64,000 bases of DNA from Arthrobacter alpinus (GCF_900105965.1 NZ_FNTV01000001.1:2294001-2358000), one strand, 5' to 3'. Positions 50,567 through 59,814 are shown, numbered from the stretch's first letter. Program-made: numbers and translations. The notes: a model not told the origin generated them from the sequence alone.

Positions 50567-51835
50567 ATGAACATCATCAAACAACTCTTCGGAGGCAACT
50601 CACGCCAATTCGGCATGATCTTTGCCCTTGTCGCCCTGGTTATCTTCTTTCAGATCGAGACCGGCGGCTTGATCCTCACCCCTGACAACGTCATCAACCT
50701 GATGAACGGCTACTCCTATATCCTGATCCTCGCCATCGGCATGGTGCTGGTCATCATCGCCGGCCACATTGACCTCTCGGTGGGTTCTGTTGCCGCCTTT
50801 GTCGGGATCGTGGTGGCCCTGGCCATGCGGGACTGGGGCCTGCCCTGGTACATGGGCATCGTGGCCGGTTTGGCTCTAGGCGCCGTGATCGGTGCCTGGC
50901 AAGGCTTCTTCGTGGCCTATGTGGGCATCCCGGCCTTCATCGTGACCTTGGCTGGCATGCTGTTGTTCCGTGGTGCCAACCAGCTCTTCGGCAAGTCACT
51001 GACCATCCCGGTTCCCAAGGAATTCCAGTCCATCGGCGCCGGCTACCTCCCTGAGATCGGCCCCAACACCGGCTACAACAACCTGACTCTGCTCATCGGC
51101 ATCCTGGGTGTCGCAGCCCTGGTCTGGGGCGAACTGCGCAGCCGCCGCCGTGCCGTCGAACTCGGTTCCAACGTCAAGCCGCTGTGGGTCACCGTGGTCA
51201 AGGTGGCTGTTTTCGGCGCCGTCATCCTCTACGTCACCTACCTCTTCGCCACGGGGCGCCCCGGCACCTCCTTCCCCATCCCCGGCATCATTTTGGGTGT
51301 TCTGGTCCTCGTCTACGGCTTCATCTCCTCACGTACCACCATCGGCCGCCACGTATACGCAGTGGGTGGCAACCGCCACGCTGCAGCCCTTTCCGGTGTC
51401 AAGAGCAAGCGCACCGACTTCCTGGTCATGCTGAATATGTCCATGATTGCCGGTCTGGCCGGCATGATCTTCGTAGCCCGCGCCAATGCCTCGGGCCCGT
51501 CCGACGGCGTCGGCTGGGAACTCGATGCGATCGCCGCAGTCTTCATTGGTGGCGCAGCCGTCACCGGCGGTGTGGGCACCGTGATGGGGTCCATGATCGG
51601 TGGTTTGGTCATGGCCGTGCTCAACAACGGACTGCAGCTGCTCGGTGTTGGTTCCGACTGGACCCAGATCATCAAGGGCCTTGTTCTGTTGGCCGCTGTG
51701 GTCTTTGACGTCTACAACAAGAGCCAGGGCAAGGCATCCTTTATCGGCTTGATGATGAAAAAGCTGGGCGGCAGCAACAACCCCGATCTTGAAGTTGCCG
51801 AGCCCCTCAAGGGCACCATCAAGACCGAACCTTAA
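50567..51835 (+). CDS. Multiple-sugar ABC transporter permease (MmsB/GguB type)
   Basis: This 422-residue inner-membrane permease with about ten helices is of the ribose/xylose/galactose class. Signature stretches are AGHIDLSVGSVAAFVGIVVALAMR (about 65-88), GFFVAYVGIPAFIVTLAGMLLFRGANQL (about 113-140) and GGNRHAAALSGVKSKRTDF (about 267-285). The long central loop of about 65 residues with RSRRRAVELG separates the helix groups, as in MmsB. It starts 26 bases after mmsA with an aagaaaagga ribosome-binding site. Together with MmsA and ChvE it imports pentoses or hexoses such as arabinose, xylose or galactose. Confidence 0.94.
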   Translation: MNIIKQLFGGNSRQFGMIFALVALVIFFQIETGGLILTPDNVINLMNGYSYILILAIGMVLVIIAGHIDLSVGSVAAFVGIVVALAMRDWGLPWYMGIVAGLALGAVIGAWQGFFVAYVGIPAFIVTLAGMLLFRGANQLFGKSLTIPVPKEFQSIGAGYLPEIGPNTGYNNLTLLIGILGVAALVWGELRSRRRAVELGSNVKPLWVTVVKVAVFGAVILYVTYLFATGRPGTSFPIPGIILGVLVLVYGFISSRTTIGRHVYAVGGNRHAAALSGVKSKRTDFLVMLNMSMIAGLAGMIFVARANASGPSDGVGWELDAIAAVFIGGAAVTGGVGTVMGSMIGGLVMAVLNNGLQLLGVGSDWTQIIKGLVLLAAVVFDVYNKSQGKASFIGLMMKKLGGSNNPDLEVAEPLKGTIKTEP

Positions 51836-51883
51836 ATCTTCCTCTTTTTCAGTTATTACACATCCAACAGAAAGCGAAGCACC

Positions 51884-52981
51884 ATGTTGAAATTCAACAA
51901 GACGGTCAAGACAATGGCTGTCATTCTGGCCGCATCATCGCTGGCCCTTACCGGTTGTGGCCGGGCAGAAACGCCCGCGGCTTCAGGCAGTGCCGCCGCA
52001 GGCTTCGCCGCCGATTCCCTCATTGGTGTGGCTCTTCCGCAGAAGACCAGTGAAAACTGGGTTCTTGCAGAGAAGCTCTTCAATGATGGTCTGGCCGGAG
52101 CTGGTTTCAAGGCTGATGTTCAGTTCGCCAACGGTGGCGTTTCCGAGCAGCAGAACCAGATCAGTGCCATGGTCACCAAGGGCGCCAAAGTTATTATTGT
52201 GGGCGCCATCGACGGCGGTCAGCTGGGCACCCAGCTCAAGCAGGCAAAGGATGCCGGCGCAACCGTCATCGCCTATGACCGCTTGCTGCTGAACACGGCC
52301 GACGTTGACTACTACGTGGCCTACGACAACTTCAAGGTTGGCGAGCTTCAGGGCCAGGCCCTGCTGGACGGCATGAAGGCCAAGAAGCCCGAAGGCCCGT
52401 ACAACATTGAGCTCTTTGCCGGATCCCCGGATGATGCCAACGCCAAGGTCTTCTTTGACGGTGCCATGAAGGTTCTCCAGCCCAAGATCGACGACGGAAC
52501 CCTGAAGATTGTTTCAGGCCAGAAGTCCTTCGAGCAGGCTGTAACCCAGGGCTGGAAGGCAGAAAACGCCCAGAAGCGCATGGACTCCCTCCTGGTTGGT
52601 AGCTACAGCAGCGCCACGGTTGACGGCGTGCTGTCCCCCAACGACACCCTGGCCCGCGCCATCTTGACCTCGGTCAAGGCTGCAGGCAAGGCCACCCCCA
52701 CGGTGACCGGTCAGGACGCTGAAGTTGAGTCCGTCAAGTCGATCATGGCTGGCGAGCAGTACTCAACCATCAACAAGGACACCACCGCATTGGTGGAGCA
52801 CGCCATCCAGATGGCCAAGGACCTCCAGGGCGGCAAGACCCCCGAGATCAACGACCCCACCTCCTACAACAACGGTGTCAAGGTTGTTCCGGCATTCCTG
52901 CTGGTTCCGCAGATCGTCACCAAGGCCAACGCTGCAGAGCAGTTCGCCAATGACAAGGTTCTCGGCCCGCTGACCAAGTAA
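51884..52981 (+). CDS. chvE: Multiple-sugar-binding lipoprotein
   Basis: This is the periplasmic-type sugar-binding lipoprotein of the transporter. The signal peptide ends in the lipobox LALTGC with Cys25. The mature 340 residues have the ChvE/AraF/XylF fold: SLIGVALPQKTSENWVLAEKLFNDGL (about 45-70), AKVIIVGAIDGGQLGTQLKQAKDAGATVIAYDRLL (about 101-135) and DGVLSPNDTLARAI (about 247-260). It follows mmsB by 48 bases. A strong hairpin follows the stop. Sugar specificity cannot be told, but ChvE-like proteins bind several aldoses. Confidence 0.93.
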   Translation: MLKFNKTVKTMAVILAASSLALTGCGRAETPAASGSAAAGFAADSLIGVALPQKTSENWVLAEKLFNDGLAGAGFKADVQFANGGVSEQQNQISAMVTKGAKVIIVGAIDGGQLGTQLKQAKDAGATVIAYDRLLLNTADVDYYVAYDNFKVGELQGQALLDGMKAKKPEGPYNIELFAGSPDDANAKVFFDGAMKVLQPKIDDGTLKIVSGQKSFEQAVTQGWKAENAQKRMDSLLVGSYSSATVDGVLSPNDTLARAILTSVKAAGKATPTVTGQDAEVESVKSIMAGEQYSTINKDTTALVEHAIQMAKDLQGGKTPEINDPTSYNNGVKVVPAFLLVPQIVTKANAAEQFANDKVLGPLTK

Positions 52982-53006
52982 CCCTTTCGCTTCGGCGAAT
53001 CAATCG

Positions 53007-53059
53007 CCAAAGGCCCTTATCCGGCGTCGTTCATCGCGACACCGGATAAGGGCCTTTGG
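53007..53059. terminator. Bidirectional terminator after chvE
   Basis: An 18-bp perfect stem (outer arm CCAAAGGCCCTTATCCGG) with a 17-base loop that is itself partly paired lies between convergent chvE and the AlkD-like gene. T and A bases at the outer ends suit termination in both directions. Confidence 0.8.
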
Positions 53060-53087
53060 CATGTCCGGAAGCAACAGGGGCGGTTGG

Positions 53088-53774
53088 TTACGCCAGTTCC
53101 TTGCGCCGGACCAGCTCCTTGATCCAGATGGGTGCGAACGGGGACGTGCAGTTCGGCGGCGTGGGATAGTTCTTAAGGACCTCAAGACGCTCACCGATCT
53201 CGATGGCCCGGTCGCGGAGGCTGGCGTCCTCGATACCGATTTGAGCCAGGGTGTTGTTCATGGCCCACTGCAGGCGTTCGGGCGCCGTCTTCATCCGGGC
53301 CTCGATGATGTCCAGCAATCCGGACAGCTCCAGTCCTTCGGGACTCTTGACTACGCGGTCACTGGTCAGGCCCCAACCAGCGCTGGCAACAATGGGGTCC
53401 GGATCGCCAAACCACGCAACCCGCAATTCCTCCACATACTTGCTCTTCTTGACCACATAGTTCACAAGCCAGTCCTGGACCTTGGGAATGCAGGCCTGGC
53501 GCAGCATCGTGTCCAGTTCATCGCGGCTAAATTCCTTCGGGCGGCAGATCAGAAGGGCAACGAGCCGGGCAGCGGTATCGCCAGTATCCCAGAGCTGGAT
53601 GGCGAGCGGATGCTGGGTCTTTAACCGTTTGGCCAAGGCACGGAGCTTGCCAAGATTCACACCGTGGTCATCCCCGTGTTTTTCGTTGATGGCCCGAGCT
53701 TTGGGGTCCTCGAGGGCGGCCAGCTCGGCCAGCACCTCATCCACCGATGTACTTGTTTGAGCCATTTGAGCCAT
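53088..53774 (-). CDS. DNA alkylation repair protein, AlkD-like
   Basis: This 228-residue all-helical HEAT-repeat protein is related to AlkD, a DNA glycosylase for bulky alkylated bases. Motifs are ALAKRLKTQHPLAIQLWDTGDTAARLVALLI (about 46-76), the KVQDWLVNYVVKKSKY stretch (about 98-113) and C-terminal WIKELV. ATG 53774 has a CAGGAG ribosome-binding site six bases upstream; the frame to 53792 adds six unlikely residues. Because the group is divergent, the glycosylase activity is a family inference. It is convergent with chvE. Confidence 0.8.
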   Translation of the reverse strand: MAQMAQTSTSVDEVLAELAALEDPKARAINEKHGDDHGVNLGKLRALAKRLKTQHPLAIQLWDTGDTAARLVALLICRPKEFSRDELDTMLRQACIPKVQDWLVNYVVKKSKYVEELRVAWFGDPDPIVASAGWGLTSDRVVKSPEGLELSGLLDIIEARMKTAPERLQWAMNNTLAQIGIEDASLRDRAIEIGERLEVLKNYPTPPNCTSPFAPIWIKELVRRKELA

Positions 53775-53913
53775 GCCGTTCTCCTGTTCCAAGGCTTGTG
53801 CGATTCATCCTACGGGGCAGGGCCAACATTGTCCGGAGAGGTCAATGCCGGCGAAGTGTCGAAGCGCTTGTCATGTTCGCCCACGGGGGCTGTGATGCTG
53901 GCAGAATGTCCCA

Positions 53914-55011
53914 ATGACCATTCCTCGTTTTGTCGGCCGTCCCGACTGGTACACCACGTTCAACCCCGAAACTCTCGCCGCCACCGGCACCGCGTTGCGC
54001 TGGGGCGTCATTGCCACAGGCAATATTGCCAACACCGTTACGGCTGACCTGGCACTGCTGGAAGATGCCGTGCTGCAGGCAGTGAGTTCACGCAGCGAGA
54101 AGAGCGCCGCGGAGTTTGCGGCCAAGTTTGGCTTTGCCACCCATTATTATGACGGCGGTCCCGAAGGCTCCGGTGCCGCCGGTTACCGCCAGCTTGTGGC
54201 CGATCCCGACGTGGACGTGGTCTATGTGGCCACCCCGCATGGACAGCACTACGACATCGTCAAGGCCGCGCTCGAGGCCGGGAAACACGTTCTGTGCGAA
54301 AAGGCCCTGACGATCACTGCGGCTGAAACGCGGGCCTTGATCGAACTGGCGCGTGCCAAGGAACTATTTCTTATGGAGGCGGTGTGGGCACGGTTCGTCC
54401 CGGGTTTCCAGCGCGCCTTGGAGATCATCGCATCGGGTGAAATTGGTGAGGTGAAGTGGGTGCGTGCGGATCTTGGATTTGCGGCACCGGATGATCCCAC
54501 TCTGCGCATCTGGGCCCCTGGCGATGGTGGCGGGGCGCTCCTGGACATCACCGTTTACCCTCTGCTCTGGGCCTGGGGCACACTTGGCCAACCGGAGAAG
54601 GTTGCGGCCACCGCCCAGCTCACGCCCTTTGGCGTGGATGCGCTCAACACGCTCACGCTCAGCTACGCCAATGGCGGGCAAGCCCAGCTCATCAGTCAGC
54701 TAGTCTCACAGGGACCCGGCCGGGCCACGGTTTCGGGCACCCTGGGCTACATCGAAACCGTCAATTCGTTGAACAACCCGAAGGAGCTTTTCATCTCCGG
54801 GCCCAACGGCGCCACTCGCACGGAAACTTTTGAGGAGCCGGGCCGCGGTTACACCTACCAGCTGCGCGAGGTGACCCGCTGTATCCAGGCAGGTTTGACC
54901 GAGAGCGCCACCATGCCATTGGCCGATTCACTGGCCATCATGGAACTGTTCGACGGCGTCCGCGCCCAGATCGGCCTGAGCTACGCCAACGACACCCGCA
55001 CCGACCTCTAA
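53914..55011 (+). CDS. Gfo/Idh/MocA family oxidoreductase
   Basis: This NAD(P)-dependent sugar or cyclitol oxidoreductase has 365 residues. The Rossmann motif RWGVIATGNIANTVTADLALL (about 29-48) includes the G-x-G-x-x-A/N pattern, and CEKALT (about 127-133) carries the catalytic Lys. The C-terminal alpha/beta domain has GGGALLDITVYPLLWAWGTLG (about 206-226), with conserved Asp and Tyr. Substrate not known. It could process sugars taken up by the neighbouring ABC transporter. The ATG start follows a mixed intergenic stretch. It ends 20 bases before the long palindrome. Confidence 0.9.
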   Translation: MTIPRFVGRPDWYTTFNPETLAATGTALRWGVIATGNIANTVTADLALLEDAVLQAVSSRSEKSAAEFAAKFGFATHYYDGGPEGSGAAGYRQLVADPDVDVVYVATPHGQHYDIVKAALEAGKHVLCEKALTITAAETRALIELARAKELFLMEAVWARFVPGFQRALEIIASGEIGEVKWVRADLGFAAPDDPTLRIWAPGDGGGALLDITVYPLLWAWGTLGQPEKVAATAQLTPFGVDALNTLTLSYANGGQAQLISQLVSQGPGRATVSGTLGYIETVNSLNNPKELFISGPNGATRTETFEEPGRGYTYQLREVTRCIQAGLTESATMPLADSLAIMELFDGVRAQIGLSYANDTRTDL

Positions 55012-55031
55012 CTCATCGACAAACGCCGTCG

Positions 55032-55089
55032 GCGTGCCAAAGTGGCGGGGACCTATGAAATTTCATAGGTCCCCGCCACTTTGGCACGC
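55032..55089. repeat. 58-bp perfect palindrome without spacer
   Basis: The 29-base arm (55032-55060, starting GCGTGCCAAAGTGGCGGGG) is followed immediately by its exact complement (55061-55089). It lies between the convergent oxidoreductase and PH-like membrane protein genes, so it can form one continuous hairpin and may end transcription both ways. Confidence 0.95.
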
Positions 55090-55134
55090 TGCCGCCTGAA
55101 TCCCAGCAGCCGTGGCTGGAGCAGGAGCAGGAAG

Positions 55135-55680
55135 TTAGCGAGGCTCACCGGGCAACGGCCAACGGCCGTACTGGGAGTGGAACCCGATGGCTGTCATGAG
55201 GGGCGGCAGGTTGTACTGGGAAATACTGAAGTCGAGCTTTTCACCCTTGGGCCCCCGGATGTTCAAGAACCTCTGAAAACCCTGGTCGCGGAACGTGTAG
55301 CTCTTGATCTCGCTGTACGCGAGCCTGTGCTCCTTGCCGAAGATGGTCCTGAATTCCACATCGTCATCCCCGGCGTCAACATACCAATTGCGGTAGATGA
55401 ACAAGAGGAACCCTCCTGCCAGGGTCACAGCTCCGAAGGCGATCGGCATGGCTACAGCGTCTTCCGGCTGGGCACCGAATGAGGCCAGGAGCCCGATCAG
55501 CCCGACGACGAGCACCGGCCAGGCGAGGATCGGAATGACCTTCGGCATGCGTATCCGTCGCTTGTTCCCTTTTGAACGGTTGGGATGCTTCTTGAACCAC
55601 ACGGCAAGCAGGGACACCAGAAATAAGATGACAGCGACAACGCCGAAAATGAGAACATAACGCAGCACGGGGTTTTCCAT
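55135..55680 (-). CDS. Small membrane protein with PH-like C-terminal domain
   Basis: This 181-residue protein has an N-terminal helix (about 8-29), a basic loop (KKHPNRSKGNKRRIRM), two further helices (about 47-68, 77-95), and a C-terminal soluble domain with strands such as WYVDAGDDDVEFRTIFGKEHRLAYSEIKSYTFRDQGF that look like the bacterial PH domain family. No enzyme motif is present and no function is known. It is a single gene, convergent with the oxidoreductase. The ATG at 55680 is used. Confidence 0.72.
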   Translation of the reverse strand: MENPVLRYVLIFGVVAVILFLVSLLAVWFKKHPNRSKGNKRRIRMPKVIPILAWPVLVVGLIGLLASFGAQPEDAVAMPIAFGAVTLAGGFLLFIYRNWYVDAGDDDVEFRTIFGKEHRLAYSEIKSYTFRDQGFQRFLNIRGPKGEKLDFSISQYNLPPLMTAIGFHSQYGRWPLPGEPR

Positions 55681-55857
55681 CGCCGACGTCCTTCCATGGA
55701 GGTTTCAGGTCGCGGGGGTGTTCATCATTGGATAAACCACTCCGCCGGCGCCCCCACGCATACTTTTCGCCTACTATTCAACAGCCGTTGTGCTGGAAAG
55801 TGGGGATTTCGGGATGAATGTTGCTGCTCCTGCCGCACAGGGGCGTGGCACGCGGGT

Positions 55858-55900
55858 GTGGCCGAGCTTGTCGAGACAAGATCTCGACAAGCTCGGCCAC
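55858..55900. repeat. 43-bp palindromic repeat with 5-bp loop
   Basis: 19-base arms GTGGCCGAGCTTGTCGAGA (55858-55876) and their complement (55882-55900) flank CAAGA. It sits just downstream of livF in the 238-base stretch between livF and the PH-like protein gene. TTGTCGAGA-like arms are common in Arthrobacter-type interspersed repeats. No gene was seen in the rest of this gap. Confidence 0.9.
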
Positions 55901-55918
55901 CGTTACTAGGCGTACGGT

Positions 55919-56632
55919 TTACCCCACGCCCAGGTAGGCCTCCTTGATGGCCGGGTTGGCCAACAGCTCCTTGCCCGTGCCGCTGTGCGTGATCTCCCCG
56001 GTTTCCAGCACGAACGCGCGGTGTGCCCTGGCCAGGGCCTGATTGGCGTTTTGCTCCACCAACAACACAGTGGTGCCTTGGCTGTTGATCTCGGTGATGA
56101 TCTTGAAGATCTGCCGGATAAACTGCGGGGCCAAGCCCATGGAAGGCTCATCAAGCAGCAACAGCTTGGGCCGTGACATCAAGGCACGGCCAATGGCCAG
56201 CATCTGCTGCTCGCCGCCGCTCATGGTGCCACCAAATTGCTTCTCACGTTCCTTCAGCCTAGGGAACAAGGTGAAAACCCGTTCCAGATCGTCCCCCACA
56301 CCGTTCCTGTCCTTACGGCCAAAGGTGCCCATGTCCAGGTTCTCCAGGACCGTCATGGCCGGGAAAATACCGCGCCCCTCGGGAGCCTGGGAAATGCCCT
56401 GGACCACCCGGACGTGGGCCTTCATTTTGGTGATGTCCTCCCCCATGAACTTGATGGACCCGTGCGAGGGATTTAACAAGCCGGAGATGGTGCGCATGGT
56501 GGTGGTTTTGCCTGCACCGTTGGCACCGATGAGCGAGACAATCTCGCCTTCCTCCACGGTGAAGGACATCTTGTGAATAGCCTGGATCCGCCCATAATGG
56601 ACGGAAACATCGTCCAGCTCAAGCAAAGTCAT
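55919..56632 (-). CDS. livF: Branched-chain amino acid ABC transporter ATP-binding protein
   Basis: This 237-residue ATPase of the LIV transporter has GANGAGKTTTMRTISGLLNP (about 34-53), signature MSGGEQQMLAIGRALM (about 135-150), LLLLDEPSMGLAP Walker B and VLLVEQNANQAL with the switch His replaced by Gln-Asn, as in LivF. It is the last gene of livJHMGF. Its start overlaps the end of livG by 14 bases. Confidence 0.93.
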   Translation of the reverse strand: MTLLELDDVSVHYGRIQAIHKMSFTVEEGEIVSLIGANGAGKTTTMRTISGLLNPSHGSIKFMGEDITKMKAHVRVVQGISQAPEGRGIFPAMTVLENLDMGTFGRKDRNGVGDDLERVFTLFPRLKEREKQFGGTMSGGEQQMLAIGRALMSRPKLLLLDEPSMGLAPQFIRQIFKIITEINSQGTTVLLVEQNANQALARAHRAFVLETGEITHSGTGKELLANPAIKEAYLGVG

Positions 56633-57551
56633 CTTCAGGCTCCCCTAGGTAGGCGGAAATGACCTTTGGGTCTTCCCTAATCACGTGCGGAACATCGTCG
56701 GCAATTTTTTTGCCGAACTCCAAAACCACTATTCGATCTGTCACTCCCATGACCAGTTTCATGTCGTGCTCGATCAAGAGCACCGTATAGCCATCATCGC
56801 GGATGGTCCGGATGAGGGCCATGAGGTCCTCTTTCTCGGCCGGGTTGAACCCGGCCGCCGGCTCATCGAGACACAGCAGCTTCGGATCCGTGGCCAAGGC
56901 ACGGGCAATCTCCAGCCTGCGCTGACTGCCGTAGGAGAGGTTGCGAGCCAAGGACCCGGCATCTTTGGAAATGCCCACAAACTCCAGCAACGCCATGCCC
57001 CGCTCAATGGAGCTCTTCTCCTCCCGCTGGTGACGCGGAAGGCGCAAGAGTGCTCCGGGCACCGAGGTCCTGTGCCTGGCGTCAAGACCCACCACCACAT
57101 TCTCCAAGGCAGTCATCTCACCAAAGAGCCGGATGTTCTGGAACGTCCTGGCCATCCCGGCACGGGTGATCTTGTGCTGCTTCATGCCATTGAGCGAGCT
57201 TCCTTCCAGCAGGACTTGCCCGCTGGTTGGCTTGTACACGCCCGTCATGGCGTTGAAGCAGGTGGTCTTGCCTGCACCATTGGGACCAATGAGGCCTAGA
57301 ATTTCACCCCTCTTGATGGTGAAACTGACATTGTCCAAGGCAACCAGACCACCAAACTGGATGGTCAGGTTCTTGACCTCAACCAGATCATCACCCACGG
57401 CTACGTCAATGTCGCGCTCCGGAGCCGCGGCCTCTGCCACCGCCTCGGGCACCTCCAGCGCCTCCACGGTCTCGATGGGAGGCTTGACGGATTCGTCGGC
57501 CGAGTCTGAGCCAGGAGCCGGAACGGGTACGTTTTCGCTATGTGCGCCCAA
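56619..57551 (-). CDS. livG: Branched-chain amino acid ABC transporter ATP-binding protein
   Basis: This second ATPase of the LIV importer is 310 residues long. It has an extra Glu/Pro/Ala-rich N-terminal tail of about 55 residues before the conserved VEVKNLTIQFGGLVALDNVSF. GPNGAGKTTCFNAMTG (about 90-105), LSYGSQRRLEIARAL (signature), LLCLDEPAAGFNP and VLLIEHDMKLVMGVTD are typical LivG motifs. It overlaps livF and starts two bases after the livM stop. The N-terminal tail is longer than in E. coli LivG. Confidence 0.93.
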   Translation of the reverse strand: MGAHSENVPVPAPGSDSADESVKPPIETVEALEVPEAVAEAAAPERDIDVAVGDDLVEVKNLTIQFGGLVALDNVSFTIKRGEILGLIGPNGAGKTTCFNAMTGVYKPTSGQVLLEGSSLNGMKQHKITRAGMARTFQNIRLFGEMTALENVVVGLDARHRTSVPGALLRLPRHQREEKSSIERGMALLEFVGISKDAGSLARNLSYGSQRRLEIARALATDPKLLCLDEPAAGFNPAEKEDLMALIRTIRDDGYTVLLIEHDMKLVMGVTDRIVVLEFGKKIADDVPHVIREDPKVISAYLGEPEDDFA

Positions 57552-57553
57552 GG

Positions 57554-58759
57554 CTAGCCCTCCTTCTCAGTGACGGTGGCCGGTTTACTCGCTGCTGATT
57601 TCCGCACACCTTCATAAGCCTGCTGCCCATAAGCAAGCAGCCTTTGACGCGCAGGAAGCAGGCCCTTGGAGCGGTAGATCATGATCAGCATCAGTGCCAG
57701 GCCGAAGATCAGGTACTTGTATTCGGCGATGGCCGTGAAGCGCAGCGGGATGTAAGCAACAAGTGCACCACCAAACACGGCACCCACCTTGTTGCCCACG
57801 CCACCCAGAACAACGGCGGCGACGAACAAGATGGAGGTGACGACGTCGAACTTTTGGTTGTTCACGAAGCCCACCTGGCCGGCGAACAAGGCACCTGACA
57901 TACCGCCAACTCCGGCGCCGAGCGCGAATGCCCACACCTTGTATTTGAAGGTGGGAACACCCATGGTTTCGGCGGCGTCCTCGTCCTCGCGGATGGCAAT
58001 CCAGGCGCGGCCCACACGGCTGCGTTCCAGGTTGCCGGCGAGGAACAAGACAATGATCAAGATGGTCAGGGTGAGCCAGTACCAGGGCGTGCCGTTGGAG
58101 TTGGCGAAAACGGGGATGCCGTCCTCACCAACACCGGGAGGCCTGCCAACGTTCTGGAACCCCACCTGCCCCTGCATGGCCGGGATCAGGGTGGCGAGAA
58201 TGCGGATGATTTCACCAAAGCCAAGCGTCACGATGGCCAGGTAGTCACCGCGCAGGCGCAGGGTTGGAATACCCAAAATCACGCCAACGCACATGGCCAC
58301 GACGATCGCCGTCGGGATGGTCCAGAGGTACGGAATCTTCACGAAGGGCGAGTCCGGGCTGGTCAGCATGGCCGCCGTGTAGGATCCCACCGCGAAGAAG
58401 GCGATATAGCCCAAATCCAGCAGTCCTGCGTAGCCGATCACGATGTTCAAGCCGACGGCGACCAACGCGTAGACGGCCATGGAGAATAAGGCCAGCGGGA
58501 AGTCGTTGCCGGGTTCGGTGGAGAGAATGGGCGGATTGATGACCGGCAGCAGGTACGCCACAATGACAATCACAATGAGGTATAGCCACTGCTTCTGGCG
58601 CGGCATGGCCTGCCATTTTTCACTCCAGCGGCCAAACCAGCCATGCTTTCGCGTTGCATCTGCACTGCCGCCAGGAATCTTCTCGCCTGCCTGACGATCA
58701 GCCGCGGCTTGGGTGGCCTTGGCCCCGGGCAGGGGTGTTGGCCCGTCTACTGTGCTCAT
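57554..58759 (-). CDS. livM: Branched-chain amino acid ABC transporter permease
   Basis: This 401-residue permease has a polar N-terminal stretch of about 55 residues and then about ten helices. VGLNIVIGYAGLLDLGYIAFFAVGSYTAA (about 101-129) and the EAA-like loop TLRLRGDYLAIVTLGFGEIIRIL (about 165-187) and RAWIAIREDEDAAETMGV are LivM signatures. ATG 58759 (MSTVDGP) has an AAGGAG ribosome-binding site six bases upstream and overlaps the livH stop as ATGA. The frame further upstream to 58852 lies inside livH and is discarded. Confidence 0.93.
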   Translation of the reverse strand: MSTVDGPTPLPGAKATQAAADRQAGEKIPGGSADATRKHGWFGRWSEKWQAMPRQKQWLYLIVIVIVAYLLPVINPPILSTEPGNDFPLALFSMAVYALVAVGLNIVIGYAGLLDLGYIAFFAVGSYTAAMLTSPDSPFVKIPYLWTIPTAIVVAMCVGVILGIPTLRLRGDYLAIVTLGFGEIIRILATLIPAMQGQVGFQNVGRPPGVGEDGIPVFANSNGTPWYWLTLTILIIVLFLAGNLERSRVGRAWIAIREDEDAAETMGVPTFKYKVWAFALGAGVGGMSGALFAGQVGFVNNQKFDVVTSILFVAAVVLGGVGNKVGAVFGGALVAYIPLRFTAIAEYKYLIFGLALMLIMIYRSKGLLPARQRLLAYGQQAYEGVRKSAASKPATVTEKEG

Positions 58760-59763
58760 GCCTTGCTCCTTCCCAGAGAAGTACCCAGGATGCCTTGCGG
58801 GCGAACCAGCAGAACCAGCACCAGCACCACGAAGGCCACAACGTCGGTCCACTGCGAGCTGCCAAGGAGGATCTGACCGTAGTTGCCGATCAAGCCCAGC
58901 AGCAACCCACCCAGCAGGGCGCCGCGGACGTTGCCGATGCCGCCGAGGACAGCTGCGGCAAAGGCCTTGATGCCGAGGATGAAGCCACCGTTGTACTGCA
59001 CACCGGAGGGAATTTTCATGACGTAGAAGAGTGCCGCGGCACCGGCCAAGATTCCGCCAATGATGAAGGTGGTGATAATAATCTTTTCCTTGTTCACACC
59101 CATCAACGTTGCCGTGTCCGGGTCCTGGGCCACGGCACGAATGCCACGTCCGGTACGCGAACGGCGGATGAACTGGTCCACGACCACCATCATGATCACT
59201 GCTGCCACAACAATGATGATCTGCTGGGAATCGATGATGGTTCCGAACACCTCAAAGATGGGCGTGGGAATGAACATGGTCAAGGCCGGCTCCGGCAGCG
59301 GGCCACGCCAGAGGAAGATCAGGTACTGGATAACGAAAGATGCACCGATGGCCGTGATCAGGTAGACCAGGCGGGGCGCATTGCGTCTGCGCAATGGGCG
59401 GTAGGCCAGCCGTTCCACAAGGAACGCGACTACCGCAGAAGCGATGATGGCCGCTATGAGCGCCAACAGGATATTGACCAGGATTTGGCCGAAATTGAGG
59501 TTGGGCGCTGACGGGCCAAACCCGAGGAAGCTCAAGGTGAAGAAGACTGCATAGCAGCCCATGATGAACACTTCAGAGTGGGCAAAGTTGATGAGGTTCA
59601 AGACGCCGTAAACCAGCGTGTATCCGAGTGCTACGAGTGCGTAGATGGCCCCGAAGGTCAATCCATCAAAAGTGGCGCTCCAGAAATTTTGTGCCAGGGA
59701 GGCAACATCGAAGTTAATCCAGTCGCTGTCCGCGGGGACAGCCGTAAGAACTGTCAGGAGCAT
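58756..59763 (-). CDS. livH: Branched-chain amino acid ABC transporter permease
   Basis: This 335-residue permease is paired with LivM. GLTFGAIYALVALGYTLVYGVLNLINFAHSEVFIMG (about 34-69) is the LivH signature and GRGIRAVAQDPDTATLMGVN is the conserved cytoplasmic loop. About eight helices. It starts 129 bases after the livJ stop, across two hairpins, and overlaps livM. The operon order livJ-H-M-G-F is standard. Confidence 0.94.
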   Translation of the reverse strand: MLLTVLTAVPADSDWINFDVASLAQNFWSATFDGLTFGAIYALVALGYTLVYGVLNLINFAHSEVFIMGCYAVFFTLSFLGFGPSAPNLNFGQILVNILLALIAAIIASAVVAFLVERLAYRPLRRRNAPRLVYLITAIGASFVIQYLIFLWRGPLPEPALTMFIPTPIFEVFGTIIDSQQIIIVVAAVIMMVVVDQFIRRSRTGRGIRAVAQDPDTATLMGVNKEKIIITTFIIGGILAGAAALFYVMKIPSGVQYNGGFILGIKAFAAAVLGGIGNVRGALLGGLLLGLIGNYGQILLGSSQWTDVVAFVVLVLVLLVRPQGILGTSLGRSKA

Positions 59764-59780
59764 AGGTAGGTCCAGTTCCA

Positions 59781-59814
59781 GCCAGTCTTGGAAAGATCTT
59801 TCGCCAAGACTGGC
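59781..59814. repeat. Interrupted palindrome between livJ and livH
   Basis: GCCAGTCTTGG (59781-59791) pairs with CCAAGACTGGC (59804-59814). The interior contains AAGATCTT, itself a palindrome. It lies 18 bases before the livH start on the minus strand and could affect livH translation or RNA stability. Confidence 0.65.
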
